Source: Pseudomonadota bacterium
GTDB lineage: Bacteria; Pseudomonadota; Alphaproteobacteria; Rhizobiales; Phreatobacteraceae
Assembly (NCBI GenBank): GCA_023416965.1
Contig: JAEZGJ010000182.1
Location: forward strand, 1 to 14,207
Direction of reading: 5' to 3'
Length of the DNA: 14,207 nt
Shown: piece by piece, positions 1 through 7,432 of the stretch
How positions within the stretch are numbered: the first letter of the stretch is position 1
How the letters are laid out: each line of letters begins with the position of its first letter
Position numbers and translations under genes: made by a program
Notes under the pieces: generated by a model
Databases searched by the model: none
Seen by the model: only the letters and a program-made list of their open reading frames with translations
Told to the model about the DNA's origin: nothing

Positions 1-103
1 GCGCGGGGAGGGGGACTATGACGTCACGCTTCCATTCTATCCGCTGAGCCTGGCGCGAGGGCTGAAGGGATGGGCACCCCGTGGAAGTCCCCCTTCCCCG
101 CGC
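1..103. repeat. Inverted-repeat element beyond the end of the CoA-ligase operon
   Basis: The first 17 bases (GCGCGGGGAGGGGGACT) recur as a near-perfect reverse complement at 86-103, with one extra T, enclosing 68 bases. The right arm also forms its own short hairpin with the bases that follow it (92-114). The element lies outside any convincing gene. It resembles the C-rich/G-rich intergenic palindromes scattered in many alphaproteobacterial genomes, but family membership is an inference from memory. The left arm touches the window edge, so the true boundary may lie further out. Confidence 0.5.
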
Positions 104-114
104 AGCGGGGAGGG
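92..114. terminator. GC-rich hairpin, possible terminator or intergenic palindrome
   Basis: Bases 92-101 pair with 105-114 around a 3-base loop (GCA), giving a ten-pair stem with one G-T wobble. No T-run follows on either strand, so it is not a classical intrinsic terminator. It lies about 75 bases past the stop of the leftward CoA-ligase gene and may end or stabilise that transcript. Confidence 0.35.
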
Positions 115-163
115 TAAGGGTGGGGCCCTGCTACGAAGGCGGCTCGCCCCGAGTCGGCGTCTG

Positions 164-179
164 CACCGGGCGCCCGGTG
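164..179 (-). terminator. 16-bp perfect palindrome just after the CoA-ligase stop codon
   Basis: CACCGGGCGCCCGGTG is a perfect palindrome starting 10 bases past the leftward stop codon at 189-191. Folded as RNA it gives a six-pair stem with a GCGC loop. There is no downstream T-run. Its position suggests a 3'-end stabiliser or weak terminator of the liv operon; a protein-binding site is the alternative. Confidence 0.4.
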
Positions 180-188
180 GCGCGCCCC

Positions 189-2050
189 TCACGCATAGAG
201 GCGTCTGATGGCGTCGGCGTATTTGGCCTCGATGGCCTTGCGGCGCACCTTCATCGTCGCGGTGACCTCGCCGTCGTCGTGGTCGAGCTCCTTGTCGAGG
301 ATCTCGAAGCGGCGGATGTTGGCGACCTGGGCCAGGGTCTCGTTGGCCCTGTCCACCGCCTCCTGCACCAGCGCCACCACCTGCGGGGCCTGCGACAGGT
401 TCTTGTAGTTGGTGAAGGCGATGCCCTTCATCTCGGCCCATTTGCCGACCGTCTCCATGTCGATCTGGATGAGGGCCGCGACATATTTCTGCCGGTCGCC
501 GAAGACGATGCACTCCTTGATGAAGGGGCTCGTCTTCACCGCGTGCTCGATCTCGGTCGGCGACAGGTTCTTGCCGCCGGCGGTGATCATGATGTCCTTC
601 TTGCGGTCGATGATCTTGAAGTGGCCGCCCTGCATCTCCGCGACGTCGCCGGTGCGCAGCCAGCCATCGACGATGGCCTGGCGGGTCGCCTCCTCGTTCT
701 TGTAGTACCCCTCGAAGATGGTGGCGCCGCGGGCCATGATCTCGCCGTCCTCGGCGAGCTGGACCTGGGTACCCTTCATCGGCTTGCCGACCGTGCCGAC
801 GACGACGTCGTCGGGAGTCTGGCCGAGAATGCCGCCGGAGGTCTCGGTCATGCCGTAGATCTCGACCAGCGGCACGCCGATGGTGCGGAAGAAGCGGATG
901 ACCTCCGGCGAGATGGGCGCCGCGCCGGTGAAGGCGATGCGGCAGCGGGTGAGGCCGATGGCGTTCTTCAGCGCCCGGAACACCGTGACATAGGCGAGGG
1001 CATATTTCGCCTTCTCGGCGAGCGTCCACTGCGAGCGCGGCTTGTCGGCGAAGGGCTCGCAGAGGTCGAAGGCGGTCTTATAGAGCCATTTCTGCAGGGG
1101 GCGCGCCTCGTACATCTTCACGCGGATGCCCGAATGCATCTTCTCCCAGATGCGCGGCACGCCGAGGAAGCTGGTGGGGGCGACCTCGCGCAGGTCCTCC
1201 TGAACGGTGCGCAGGCTCTCGCCGAAATCGACGCGGCTGCCGGCATAGAGCGGCGCGAAGACGGTGGTCGCCTGTTCCGCCACGTGGCAGAGCGGCAGGT
1301 AGGACAGCGCCGTCCAGCCGGTGCCGATGCCGTAGCGGTCGAGGAGGCCGTTGGCCCCGGCGCGGATGTTGCGGAAGGACAACATGGCGCCCTTCGGCTT
1401 GCCGGTTGATCCAGAGGTATAGATGAGCAGAGCAATGTCGGAGAGGGAGTGGCCCCCCATCAACTGGTCGACGATGGCGGGGTTCTTCTCGCATTCCGCG
1501 CGGCCGAGCGCCTCGACCTCGTCGAAGGTCATGACGAGGCCCGGCTCGTAGCCGGCGAGGCCGCGATCCTCGAGGGCGATGATCTTCTTCACCTTCGGCA
1601 GGTCGGCGCGGGCCTCCACCACCTTGTCGATCTGCTCCTGGTCCTCGCAGACCACGATGGCGCAGTCGGCATGGTCGAGCACATAGGCCACCTCGTTGGA
1701 GGGGCTGGTGGGATAGACGCCGACGGTGACGGCACCGAGGACGCCGGCGCCCATCTGCGACAGCACCCATTCGATGCGGTTCTCGGAGATGACGCCGACA
1801 TGGCCCTTCGGTTCGAGGCCGAGCGCGCGGAATCCGAGGGCGACGTGGCAGGAGCGCAGCCAGTATTCGGCATAGGTGGTCGGCCGCCAGATGCCGAAGC
1901 GCTTCTGGCGCAGCGCGATCTCGTTGCCGCGCTCCGCCGCGTGCTTCCTCAGCATCTGCACGACGGAGAGCGGCGGCAGGGCGGCGGCGGGATCGGCCGC
2001 GGCGGGGCTCGCGGCTTCGCGGGCCATGTCGAGCGGAAGGACGGTCGCGG

Positions 2051-2054
<4 letters not shown>
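189..2054 (-). CDS. Long-chain-type acyl-CoA synthetase (AMP-forming), last gene of the liv operon
   Basis: A 621-residue member of the AMP-binding (ANL) superfamily that would activate a carboxylic acid to its acyl-CoA via an acyl-adenylate. All core motifs are visible: the phosphate loop YTSGSTGKPKG at 212-222, YGMTETSG at 400-407, TGD at 468-470, the hinge region IIDRKKD with AGGKN from about 481, and the expected adenylation lysine K602 in TATMKVRRK. Length and the FAA1-like layout (COG1022) fit long-chain fatty-acid CoA ligases, but ligases of this subgroup sit beside Liv transporters in many proteobacteria and may act on aromatic or medium-chain acids. The start is taken at ATG 2054, which overlaps the livF stop as ATGA and has an AGAGG Shine-Dalgarno about 8 bases upstream. 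A GTG at 2063 would add three residues but lies close to that site. The enzyme probably acts in the cytoplasm on whatever the transporter delivers. The substrate is unknown. Confidence 0.93.
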
Positions 2055-2851
<797 letters not shown>

Positions 2852-2884
2852 GGAGCCCTCGGGCGCTTGCGGATGCGGAAATGG

Positions 2885-2911
2885 CGGGGCGACCGCGGCG
2901 CGGCCGCCCCG
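2885..2911 (-). promoter_or_regulatory. Hairpin between the binding-protein gene and livF
   Basis: CGGGGCG at 2885-2891 pairs with CGCCCCG at 2905-2911 around a 13-base GC-rich loop. In the leftward direction it begins 8 bases past the binding-protein stop codon. Hairpins at this place often protect the abundant binding-protein mRNA or reduce read-through. No T-run of note follows, so partial attenuation or RNA stabilisation is more likely than full termination. Confidence 0.4.
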
Positions 2912-2918
2912 GCCGAGG

Positions 2919-4100
2919 TCAGGAGCTGGCGGAGATGGTGATCCAGTCGGACGCCGGCTTCAGCATCTTGTCGGCGGCGCTGTACTGGTAGACGCGGCCG
3001 TGCGGGAAGGAGTTGCCGGTCATGGTGATCGGCACGCCGACGACGCCGCCGGTGTCGTAGTTCTTGATGGAGCGGGCGTGCTTCATCATGTTGACGGCGT
3101 TGAGCTCCTCGTTCGCCGCCAGCGTGCGCTTCAGCACCTCGATGGCGAGCATGGCGTTGGTCCAGCCCTGGTAATAGGCGTGGGTACGCGTCTTGCCGGC
3201 ATTGGCGGCGCGGATCGCCTCGATCTGCGCACCGGTGGCCGCGGGATCGAAGTTGTAGGCCGAGACGCCCATATAGCCGTCGGCGGCGGCGCCGGCCCGG
3301 TTCATCAGCACGGTGTCGGTGGAGTAGAACGTGCCCATGAACTTGGAGGTCATGCCGGCCTGGCGGGCCTGGGCCATGAATTCCGGAATCGGCTGCAGCA
3401 CGTAGCCGTGGAAGATGACGTAGTCGGGATTGCGGCGGCGGATCTTCAGGACGTCGCCGGAGACGTCGACCGAACCCGGCTGGGTGACGATCTTCTCCAC
3501 GAGGTTGAGCTCGAGGCGCTTGGCCTCGGCCTCGCCGGCGGCGATCGGGTCACGGCCGAACTCGGTGTCGGAATGGACGAAGACGACCGAGGCGCCCTTC
3601 TTCTGGCTGGCAATGTAGCGCAGCAGCACGCGCATCTGGTCGGAATAGTTCGGACCGGGGATCCACTGGTTCGGGAAGGCCTGCGGGTTGTCGATCTCGG
3701 AGGCGAAGGAGGCGCCGGCCATGACGGTGGTGCCGCGGCGGTTCAGCTCCGGATTGATCGCCTTCTGGAAGCCGGTGGAGTCGCCGAAGAAGACCGGCGT
3801 CTGATGCTGCGAGGTGATGCGGGTGAAGATGGCCACGGCGTTGTCGACGCGGTAGCCGGAATCCTCGTTGACGTAGCGGATGCGACGGCCTGCGACGCCG
3901 CCGTTCCTGTTGACGAACTCGAAGTGGTCGCGGCCACCCTCGAAGCCCTCGACGCCGGCGAAGGCGAAGACGCCGGACATCGGGTTGGCGGCGCCGATGA
4001 CGAGTTCGGGGGCCTGGGCGAAGGCGCGGCCGGAGGCCGTCGAGACGAGGGCGGCGCCGAGGCCGAGCTGGTGGAATGCACGGCGGGAAAGACGGGTCAT
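2919..4100 (-). CDS. Periplasmic substrate-binding protein of the Liv-type ABC transporter (Peripla_BP_6)
   Basis: A 393-residue type I periplasmic binding protein of the LivJ/LivK family. The N-terminus has a twin-arginine-like motif, SRRAF at residues 5-9, a hydrophobic stretch, and a likely signal-peptidase site after AFAQA (residue 30). The mature part opens with ELVIGAANPMSGVFA, the usual first strand and ligand-contacting loop. The whole protein has no cysteine, so it lacks the disulphide of classical LivJ. The reading frame stays open about 1.2 kb upstream, but that part is antisense-type noise over livM. The real start is ATG 4100, with GAGGAG 6 bases upstream and the signal peptide directly following. 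It lies 59 bases after livM and before livF. It would capture the ligand in the periplasm and deliver it to LivHM. The ligand is not predictable; an organic acid that the adjacent ligase activates is plausible. Confidence 0.92.
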   Translation of the reverse strand: MTRLSRRAFHQLGLGAALVSTASGRAFAQAPELVIGAANPMSGVFAFAGVEGFEGGRDHFEFVNRNGGVAGRRIRYVNEDSGYRVDNAVAIFTRITSQHQTPVFFGDSTGFQKAINPELNRRGTTVMAGASFASEIDNPQAFPNQWIPGPNYSDQMRVLLRYIASQKKGASVVFVHSDTEFGRDPIAAGEAEAKRLELNLVEKIVTQPGSVDVSGDVLKIRRRNPDYVIFHGYVLQPIPEFMAQARQAGMTSKFMGTFYSTDTVLMNRAGAAADGYMGVSAYNFDPAATGAQIEAIRAANAGKTRTHAYYQGWTNAMLAIEVLKRTLAANEELNAVNMMKHARSIKNYDTGGVVGVPITMTGNSFPHGRVYQYSAADKMLKPASDWITISASS

Positions 4101-4159
4101 GGGTGTCTCCTCAGAAGGGTTTCGATCCCGCCTTGGCGGCGGTTCTTTTCGTGTTGGGC

Positions 4160-5203
4160 TCACGTCCTGAACGGCCAAAGGGCGAAGTAGCGGCGCGTCC
4201 TGCGCCACATCTCCGCGAGCCCCATGGGTTCGAAGATGAGGAAGCCGATGATGAGCAGGCCGAAGATGATGTTGCGGACCGGCGCGAGATAGATGGAGGC
4301 GTCGGGGAACCACGGCACGAGGGCGGTGGCCGACAGCTTCAGGAATTCCGGGATCAGCGTCATGAAGACGGCGCCGAAAATGCCGCCGACGATGGTGCCG
4401 GCCCCGCCGACGATGACGGCGGCGAGGAAGAAGATGGAGGCGAGCGCCGGGAAACTCTCCGGCGTCACGACGCGGAAGAGATAGGCCCACAGTCCCCCCG
4501 CCACGCCCGCGTAGAAGGACGAGATGGCGAAGCTCATCAGCTTGTACCTGAACAGCGAGATGCCGATGATCTCCGCCGAGATGTCGCGGTCGCGGATGGC
4601 GATGAAGGCGCGGCCGACGCGGGTGCGGAAGAGGTTCTTCGCCGCCAGCACCATGACGACGCAGATCGGCATGACCAGCCAGTAGAGCCGGTCGGGCGTC
4701 GCCATCTCGATGCCGGCGATGCGGGCGGTCGGCACGTTGAGGCCGCGCAGGCCGCCGGTCACCGGCGTCCAGTTGAGGAAGACGAAGCCGAGGATGACGG
4801 AGGCCGCCAGGGTCGCGATGGCGAGGTAGAGGCCCTTGATGCGCAGCGAGGGGAGGCCGACGAGATAGCCGATGCCGGCGGCGACCGCCCCCGCGAGGAC
4901 CAGGTTGAGCAGCACCGGCGTGCCGAAGCGGCCGTCGAAGAAGGCGACCGTATAGGCGCCCACCGCCATGAAGGCGGCATGGCCGAGGCTGACCTGGCCG
5001 GTATAGCCGGTGAGGATGTTGAGGCCGGTGGTGGAGATGACGTTGATCATCACCAGCACGGCGAGGAACATCCAGTAGTTGGAGCCGTGCAGCGGATAGA
5101 GGACGAGGGCGGCGAGGAGCAGGCCGAACCAGACCTTCTGGGTATCGGTCTTGAACAGGCCCTCGTCGGCCGCGTAGCTCTCCTTGGCGGTCCCGACGCG
5201 CAT
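4160..5203 (-). CDS. livM: Liv-type ABC transporter permease LivM
   Basis: A 347-residue polytopic membrane protein. A cytoplasmic N-terminal stretch of about 20 residues is followed by many hydrophobic segments. The family motif GLNILTGYTGQVSLGHAAF lies near residues 60-78, and a cytoplasmic coupling region (TRVGRAFIAIRDRDISAEIIG) in the middle contacts the ATPases. It pairs with LivH to form the translocation channel. The start is ATG 5203, preceded by a GGGGGA element whose far edge touches the palindromic repeat filling the gap to livH. That gap is 121 bases in an otherwise compact operon, so this start may be influenced by RNA structure. Some members of the family are longer, but nothing here looks truncated. 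Confidence 0.94.
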   Translation of the reverse strand: MRVGTAKESYAADEGLFKTDTQKVWFGLLLAALVLYPLHGSNYWMFLAVLVMINVISTTGLNILTGYTGQVSLGHAAFMAVGAYTVAFFDGRFGTPVLLNLVLAGAVAAGIGYLVGLPSLRIKGLYLAIATLAASVILGFVFLNWTPVTGGLRGLNVPTARIAGIEMATPDRLYWLVMPICVVMVLAAKNLFRTRVGRAFIAIRDRDISAEIIGISLFRYKLMSFAISSFYAGVAGGLWAYLFRVVTPESFPALASIFFLAAVIVGGAGTIVGGIFGAVFMTLIPEFLKLSATALVPWFPDASIYLAPVRNIIFGLLIIGFLIFEPMGLAEMWRRTRRYFALWPFRT

Positions 5204-5214
5204 CAGAAAGTCCC

Positions 5215-5261
5215 CCGCATGCCGTTGCCGGAAAACCGGTTCCCACTTTTCCGCGGCATGC
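5215..5261. repeat. 47-bp palindromic repeat, copy 1 (livH-livM gap)
   Basis: This copy has nested symmetry. Outer arms GCATGCCG (5217-5224) and CGGCATGC (5254-5261) are perfect, and inner arms CGGAAAA (5229-5235) and TTTTCCG (5247-5253) flank an 11-base centre that contains part of the palindrome AACCGGTT (5234-5241). Only a four-base bulge (5225-5228) interrupts the stem. A second copy lies 63 bases on, with one mismatch in 47. It resembles an interspersed palindromic repeat I recall from Rhizobiales genomes (GGAAAAGTGGGAACCGGTTTTCC core), unverified here. Confidence 0.85.
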
Positions 5262-5277
5262 CAAGAGTCTCAGTTTG

Positions 5278-5324
5278 CCGCATGCCGTTGCCGGAAAACC
5301 GTTTCCCACTTTTCCGCGGCATGC
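5278..5324. repeat. 47-bp palindromic repeat, copy 2 (abuts livH stop)
   Basis: Direct repeat of 5215-5261 with a single difference (G at 5239 is T at 5302), which breaks the central AACCGGTT. Outer arms are 5280-5287 and 5317-5324; inner arms are 5292-5298 and 5310-5316. A 16-base spacer separates the copies. The right end touches the livH stop codon at 5325-5327 exactly, so the repeat begins at the first base after the gene. In mRNA the pair would form two strong hairpins between livH and livM. Confidence 0.85.
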
Positions 5325-6209
5325 TCAGAGCCTCTCGATCTCGTGCGTGCCGAAGAGGCCGTAGGGCCTGACGACGAGCACGACGAGCAGGATGGAGAAG
5401 GTGGCGAGGAGCTTGAACTCGCCGCCGAGGAAGCGGCCCACCATGGCCTCGAGCCAGCCGATGAAGAGGCCGGCGATGAGGGCCCCGAGGATCGAGTCGA
5501 GGCCGCCGACGATGACGACGACGAAGACCGAGAGGCCGAACAGGCCCATGGCCGAGGAGATGCCGCCGACCGAGCCGACGAGGATGCCGGCGAGCGCCGC
5601 GACGGTGGCCGCCAGCATCCAGGAGAAGGAGAAGACGCCGGGCACGTCGATGCCGACTGAAGAAGCCGCCGCACGGTCGGTGGCGGTGGCGCGCAGCGCG
5701 ATGCCGCCGCGCCAGAAGGAGAAGACGGTGATCAGCACCGCCATGGCGGCGGCGGCGATGAGGAAGGAATAGGCCGTCTTCGAGGGGATGAAGGCGTCGG
5801 CGATGATGATCGGCTGCGAGGGCAGGAACTCCGGCAGGCGGCGCGGCTCGGCCGACCAGATGAGTTCGACCACGCCGATGAGCACCGAGGTGAGGCCGAT
5901 CGTCACCATGAAGACGGAGACCGGATTATCCTTCAGGAGCGGGCGGATCATGGTCCGCTCGATGAGCCCGCCGATGGCGGCAGAGACCGCGAGCGTCAGC
6001 GGCACCGAGGCCCAGATCGGCAGGGCGAGCCCCGCCGAGAAGCCGTAGAAGACGAAGGCGCCGATCATCAGCATCTCGCCGATGGCGAGATTGATCACCT
6101 TGGTGGCCTTGTAGATGATGACGAAGGCGACGCCGGTGAGCGCCATGAGCGAGCCGGTGCCGAGGCCGGCGAGGCTCGTCTCGACGATATCGAGGAATTC
6201 CACGGCCAT
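5325..6209 (-). CDS. livH: Liv-type ABC transporter permease LivH
   Basis: A 294-residue polytopic inner-membrane protein, the usual LivH length. The N-terminal motif GSLMALTGVAFVIIYKATKVINLAIGE (given in part: ALTGVAFVIIYKATKVIN) is diagnostic of LivH permeases. A cytoplasmic loop with RATATDRAAASSVGID acts as the coupling region, and the C-terminus ends in the common VVRPYGLFG motif plus a few residues. The start is ATG 6209, sharing one base with the livG stop (TGATG), and a GAGG Shine-Dalgarno lies 7 bases upstream inside livG. The open frame extends further upstream over livG, but that part is noise. It forms the channel with LivM. Its stop codon directly touches the palindromic repeat. 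Confidence 0.95.
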   Translation of the reverse strand: MAVEFLDIVETSLAGLGTGSLMALTGVAFVIIYKATKVINLAIGEMLMIGAFVFYGFSAGLALPIWASVPLTLAVSAAIGGLIERTMIRPLLKDNPVSVFMVTIGLTSVLIGVVELIWSAEPRRLPEFLPSQPIIIADAFIPSKTAYSFLIAAAAMAVLITVFSFWRGGIALRATATDRAAASSVGIDVPGVFSFSWMLAATVAALAGILVGSVGGISSAMGLFGLSVFVVVIVGGLDSILGALIAGLFIGWLEAMVGRFLGGEFKLLATFSILLVVLVVRPYGLFGTHEIERL

Positions 6210-7063
6210 CACGCCACCTCGCCGATCGGGGCGCTGCCCCCGGCCGCCCGGCGCGGGTCGCCGGAGGAGCCGAGATAGGCCTTGATGACATCGGGGTTGT
6301 TGCGCACCTCCTCCGGCGTGCCGGCGGCGATGCGGCGGCCGAAATTCAGCACGCAGACATGGTCGGAAATGTCCATGACCATGCCCATGTCGTGTTCGAC
6401 GAGGAGCACGGTGACGCCCCATTCCTCGCGCACGTCGAGGATGGCGCGGGCCATGTCCTCTGTCTCCTCGCGGTTCATGCCGGCGACCGGCTCGTCGAGC
6501 ATGAGGATGCGCGGGCGCATGGCGAGCGCGCGGGCGAGCTCGACCTTCTTCTGCAGGCCGTAGGGCAGGATGGCGACGGGTACGTTGCGGATGTGGTCGA
6601 GTTCGAGGAAATCGATGACGTCGCGCTCCACCTCGGCGCGCAGTTCCATCTCCTCGCGCCGCGCCTTGCCCCAGTAGAGGAAGGCGTCGAACACGCCGGT
6701 GGTCAGGTGCGCGTGGCGGCCGAGCTTGATGTTGTCGAGCACGGTCATGCCGCGGAACAGCGCGATGTTCTGGAAGGTGCGGGCAAGGCCGAGCCTGGCG
6801 CGGTCGCGGGCGGGAACGGCGGTGACGTCCTCGCCGTCGAGCTTCACCGTGCCGGTCTTCGGCGTGTAGAAGCCGGAGATGGAGTTGAAGGCGGAGGTCT
6901 TCCCCGCCCCGTTCGGGCCGATCAGCGCGGTGATGGAGCCGGGCGCGACATGGAGGTCGATGCCGTCGAGCGCCTTCACGCCGCCGAACTGCAGCGACAG
7001 GTTCTCCACGTCGAGACGAGCGGCCGGAGGCCGCACGGGCGCGGCCGGATGCAGTGGCGACAC
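6209..7063 (-). CDS. livG: Liv-type ABC transporter ATP-binding protein LivG, first gene of the operon
   Basis: A 284-residue ABC ATPase. Walker A GPNGAGKTS is at 49-57, the Q-loop Gln is Q98, Walker B ILMLDE is at 186-191, and the switch His is H224. The signature reads LPYGLQKK (from 166) in place of LSGGQ; an LxYGxQ form is normal for LivG. The insert containing LTTGVFDAFLYWGKARREE (about 120-138) is also a family feature. I place the start at GTG 7063 because GGGGAGGA stands 7 bases upstream and the first beta strand (LDVENLSLQF) follows after 16 residues. An ATG at 7165 would add 34 low-complexity residues and lacks family support. It works with LivF to power import and is translationally coupled to livH. 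Confidence 0.92.
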   Translation of the reverse strand: MSPLHPAAPVRPPAARLDVENLSLQFGGVKALDGIDLHVAPGSITALIGPNGAGKTSAFNSISGFYTPKTGTVKLDGEDVTAVPARDRARLGLARTFQNIALFRGMTVLDNIKLGRHAHLTTGVFDAFLYWGKARREEMELRAEVERDVIDFLELDHIRNVPVAILPYGLQKKVELARALAMRPRILMLDEPVAGMNREETEDMARAILDVREEWGVTVLLVEHDMGMVMDISDHVCVLNFGRRIAAGTPEEVRNNPDVIKAYLGSSGDPRRAAGGSAPIGEVA

Positions 7064-7070
7064 CGCCAAT

Positions 7071-7078
7071 TCCTCCCC
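7071..7078 (-). promoter_or_regulatory. Shine-Dalgarno site that fixes the livG start
   Basis: Read leftward this is GGGGAGGA, a near-ideal ribosome binding site, 7 bases before GTG 7063. It decides in favour of the GTG start over the ATG at 7165. Confidence 0.8.
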
Positions 7079-7127
7079 TGGGGTGCCGCGCGGCTTCAGC
7101 CGTCTTCGGGCACCGATGCGTTCCTTG

Positions 7128-7144
7128 ACGGGAGCGGGTCCCGT
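7128..7144. promoter_or_regulatory. Inverted repeat ACGGGA-N5-TCCCGT near the liv promoter
   Basis: Perfect 6-base arms are separated by 5 bases. It lies just downstream of the candidate liv transcription start, where a repressor operator or a leader hairpin could sit. This is a short repeat in GC-rich DNA, so chance is possible. Confidence 0.3.
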
Positions 7145-7154
7145 ACCGGCAGTG

Positions 7155-7182
7155 AACCTACGCATGAGTACGGCGAGGTCAA
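7155..7182 (-). promoter_or_regulatory. Candidate promoter for the liv operon
   Basis: Read leftward, TTGACC (7182-7177) is a good -35 box and is followed after 16 bases by a weak -10 box, TAGGTT (7160-7155). Transcription would start near 7148, giving a leader of roughly 85 bases to the livG GTG. This is a consensus match only, and the -10 box is poor. Confidence 0.3.
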
Positions 7183-7263
7183 TGTGATCGGCGGGGAAAT
7201 CGGCCGGATTCAGCCCTTCGGAGGATGGCGAAGCGTCGCAGCGGCCCCGAAACGGCCGATTCA

Positions 7264-7281
7264 TTCTCCCGTTCGGGAGAA
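7264..7281. promoter_or_regulatory. 18-bp palindrome in the divergent region, candidate operator
   Basis: TTCTCCCG-TT-CGGGAGAA has perfect 8-base arms around 2 bases. It is near the middle of the region between the two divergent operons, about 200 bases from livG and 150 from dctP. The position and symmetry fit binding of a dimeric regulator. Because no gene ends nearby, a terminator is unlikely. Confidence 0.45.
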
Positions 7282-7375
7282 GAACGAGCGGTGCTTTCGC
7301 CGCGTCCATCGGACGAAAGGCCGCCCGGCGGCTCTTGCCAGCGCCCCTGCCCTCGTCCCATGATCCCGCACCATA

Positions 7376-7394
7376 CCGGACCGCAGACGTCCGG
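7376..7394. promoter_or_regulatory. Inverted repeat CCGGAC-N7-GTCCGG upstream of dctP
   Basis: Perfect 6-base arms lie 39 to 57 bases before the dctP start. The same stretch also holds a 9-base direct repeat, CCGGACCGC, at 7376-7384 and 7391-7399 (15-base spacing). It could be an operator or a leader hairpin in the dctP mRNA. It ends 25 bases before the ribosome binding site. Confidence 0.35.
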
Positions 7395-7432
7395 ACCGCC
7401 GAGAGAAACGCACACAGGGAAGGAGGCGCACC

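Larger units (their letters stand above)
7064..7432. other. Divergent control region between livG and dctP
   Basis: No gene is supported in these 369 bases. They separate the starts of the leftward liv operon and the rightward TRAP operon, so promoters for both should lie here. Three inverted repeats (7128-7144, 7264-7281, 7376-7394) and strong Shine-Dalgarno sites at each end (7071-7078 leftward, 7420-7426 rightward) are visible. No regulator gene lies in the window, so any regulator acts from elsewhere. Confidence 0.8.

Noticed and set aside
81..1409. Long rightward open frame (442 codons) opposite the CoA-ligase gene
   Set aside because: It is an antisense frame over a gene with all AMP-binding motifs. 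Its translation is rich in Asp, His, Gly and Arg with no recognisable domain, as expected from high-GC third-position bias.
4101..5309. N-terminal extension of the binding protein by about 400 codons
   Set aside because: The extension is a wrong-frame reading of livM. The signal peptide and ribosome binding site at ATG 4100 mark the true start.
5204..5324. Two repeat copies considered as a minimal CRISPR array
   Set aside because: Only two copies with a 16-base spacer, strong nested palindromes, and no cas genes. It fits an interspersed palindromic element.
4076..5371. Rightward open frame (431 codons) over livM and the repeats
   Set aside because: The translation is low-complexity Asp/Glu/Arg-rich. 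It reads straight through the 47-bp repeats, giving an apparent peptide repeat that is only the DNA repeat.
6544..6572. LivG signature LPYGLQKK instead of LSGGQ, considered as a degenerate ATPase
   Set aside because: LivG proteins normally carry an LxYGxQ version, and Walker A, Walker B and the switch His are intact.
7335..7364. Possible dctP promoter TTGCCA-N18-CATGAT
   Set aside because: Spacing is long, the -10 box is weak, and many equal matches exist in such a region, so it was not listed as a feature.
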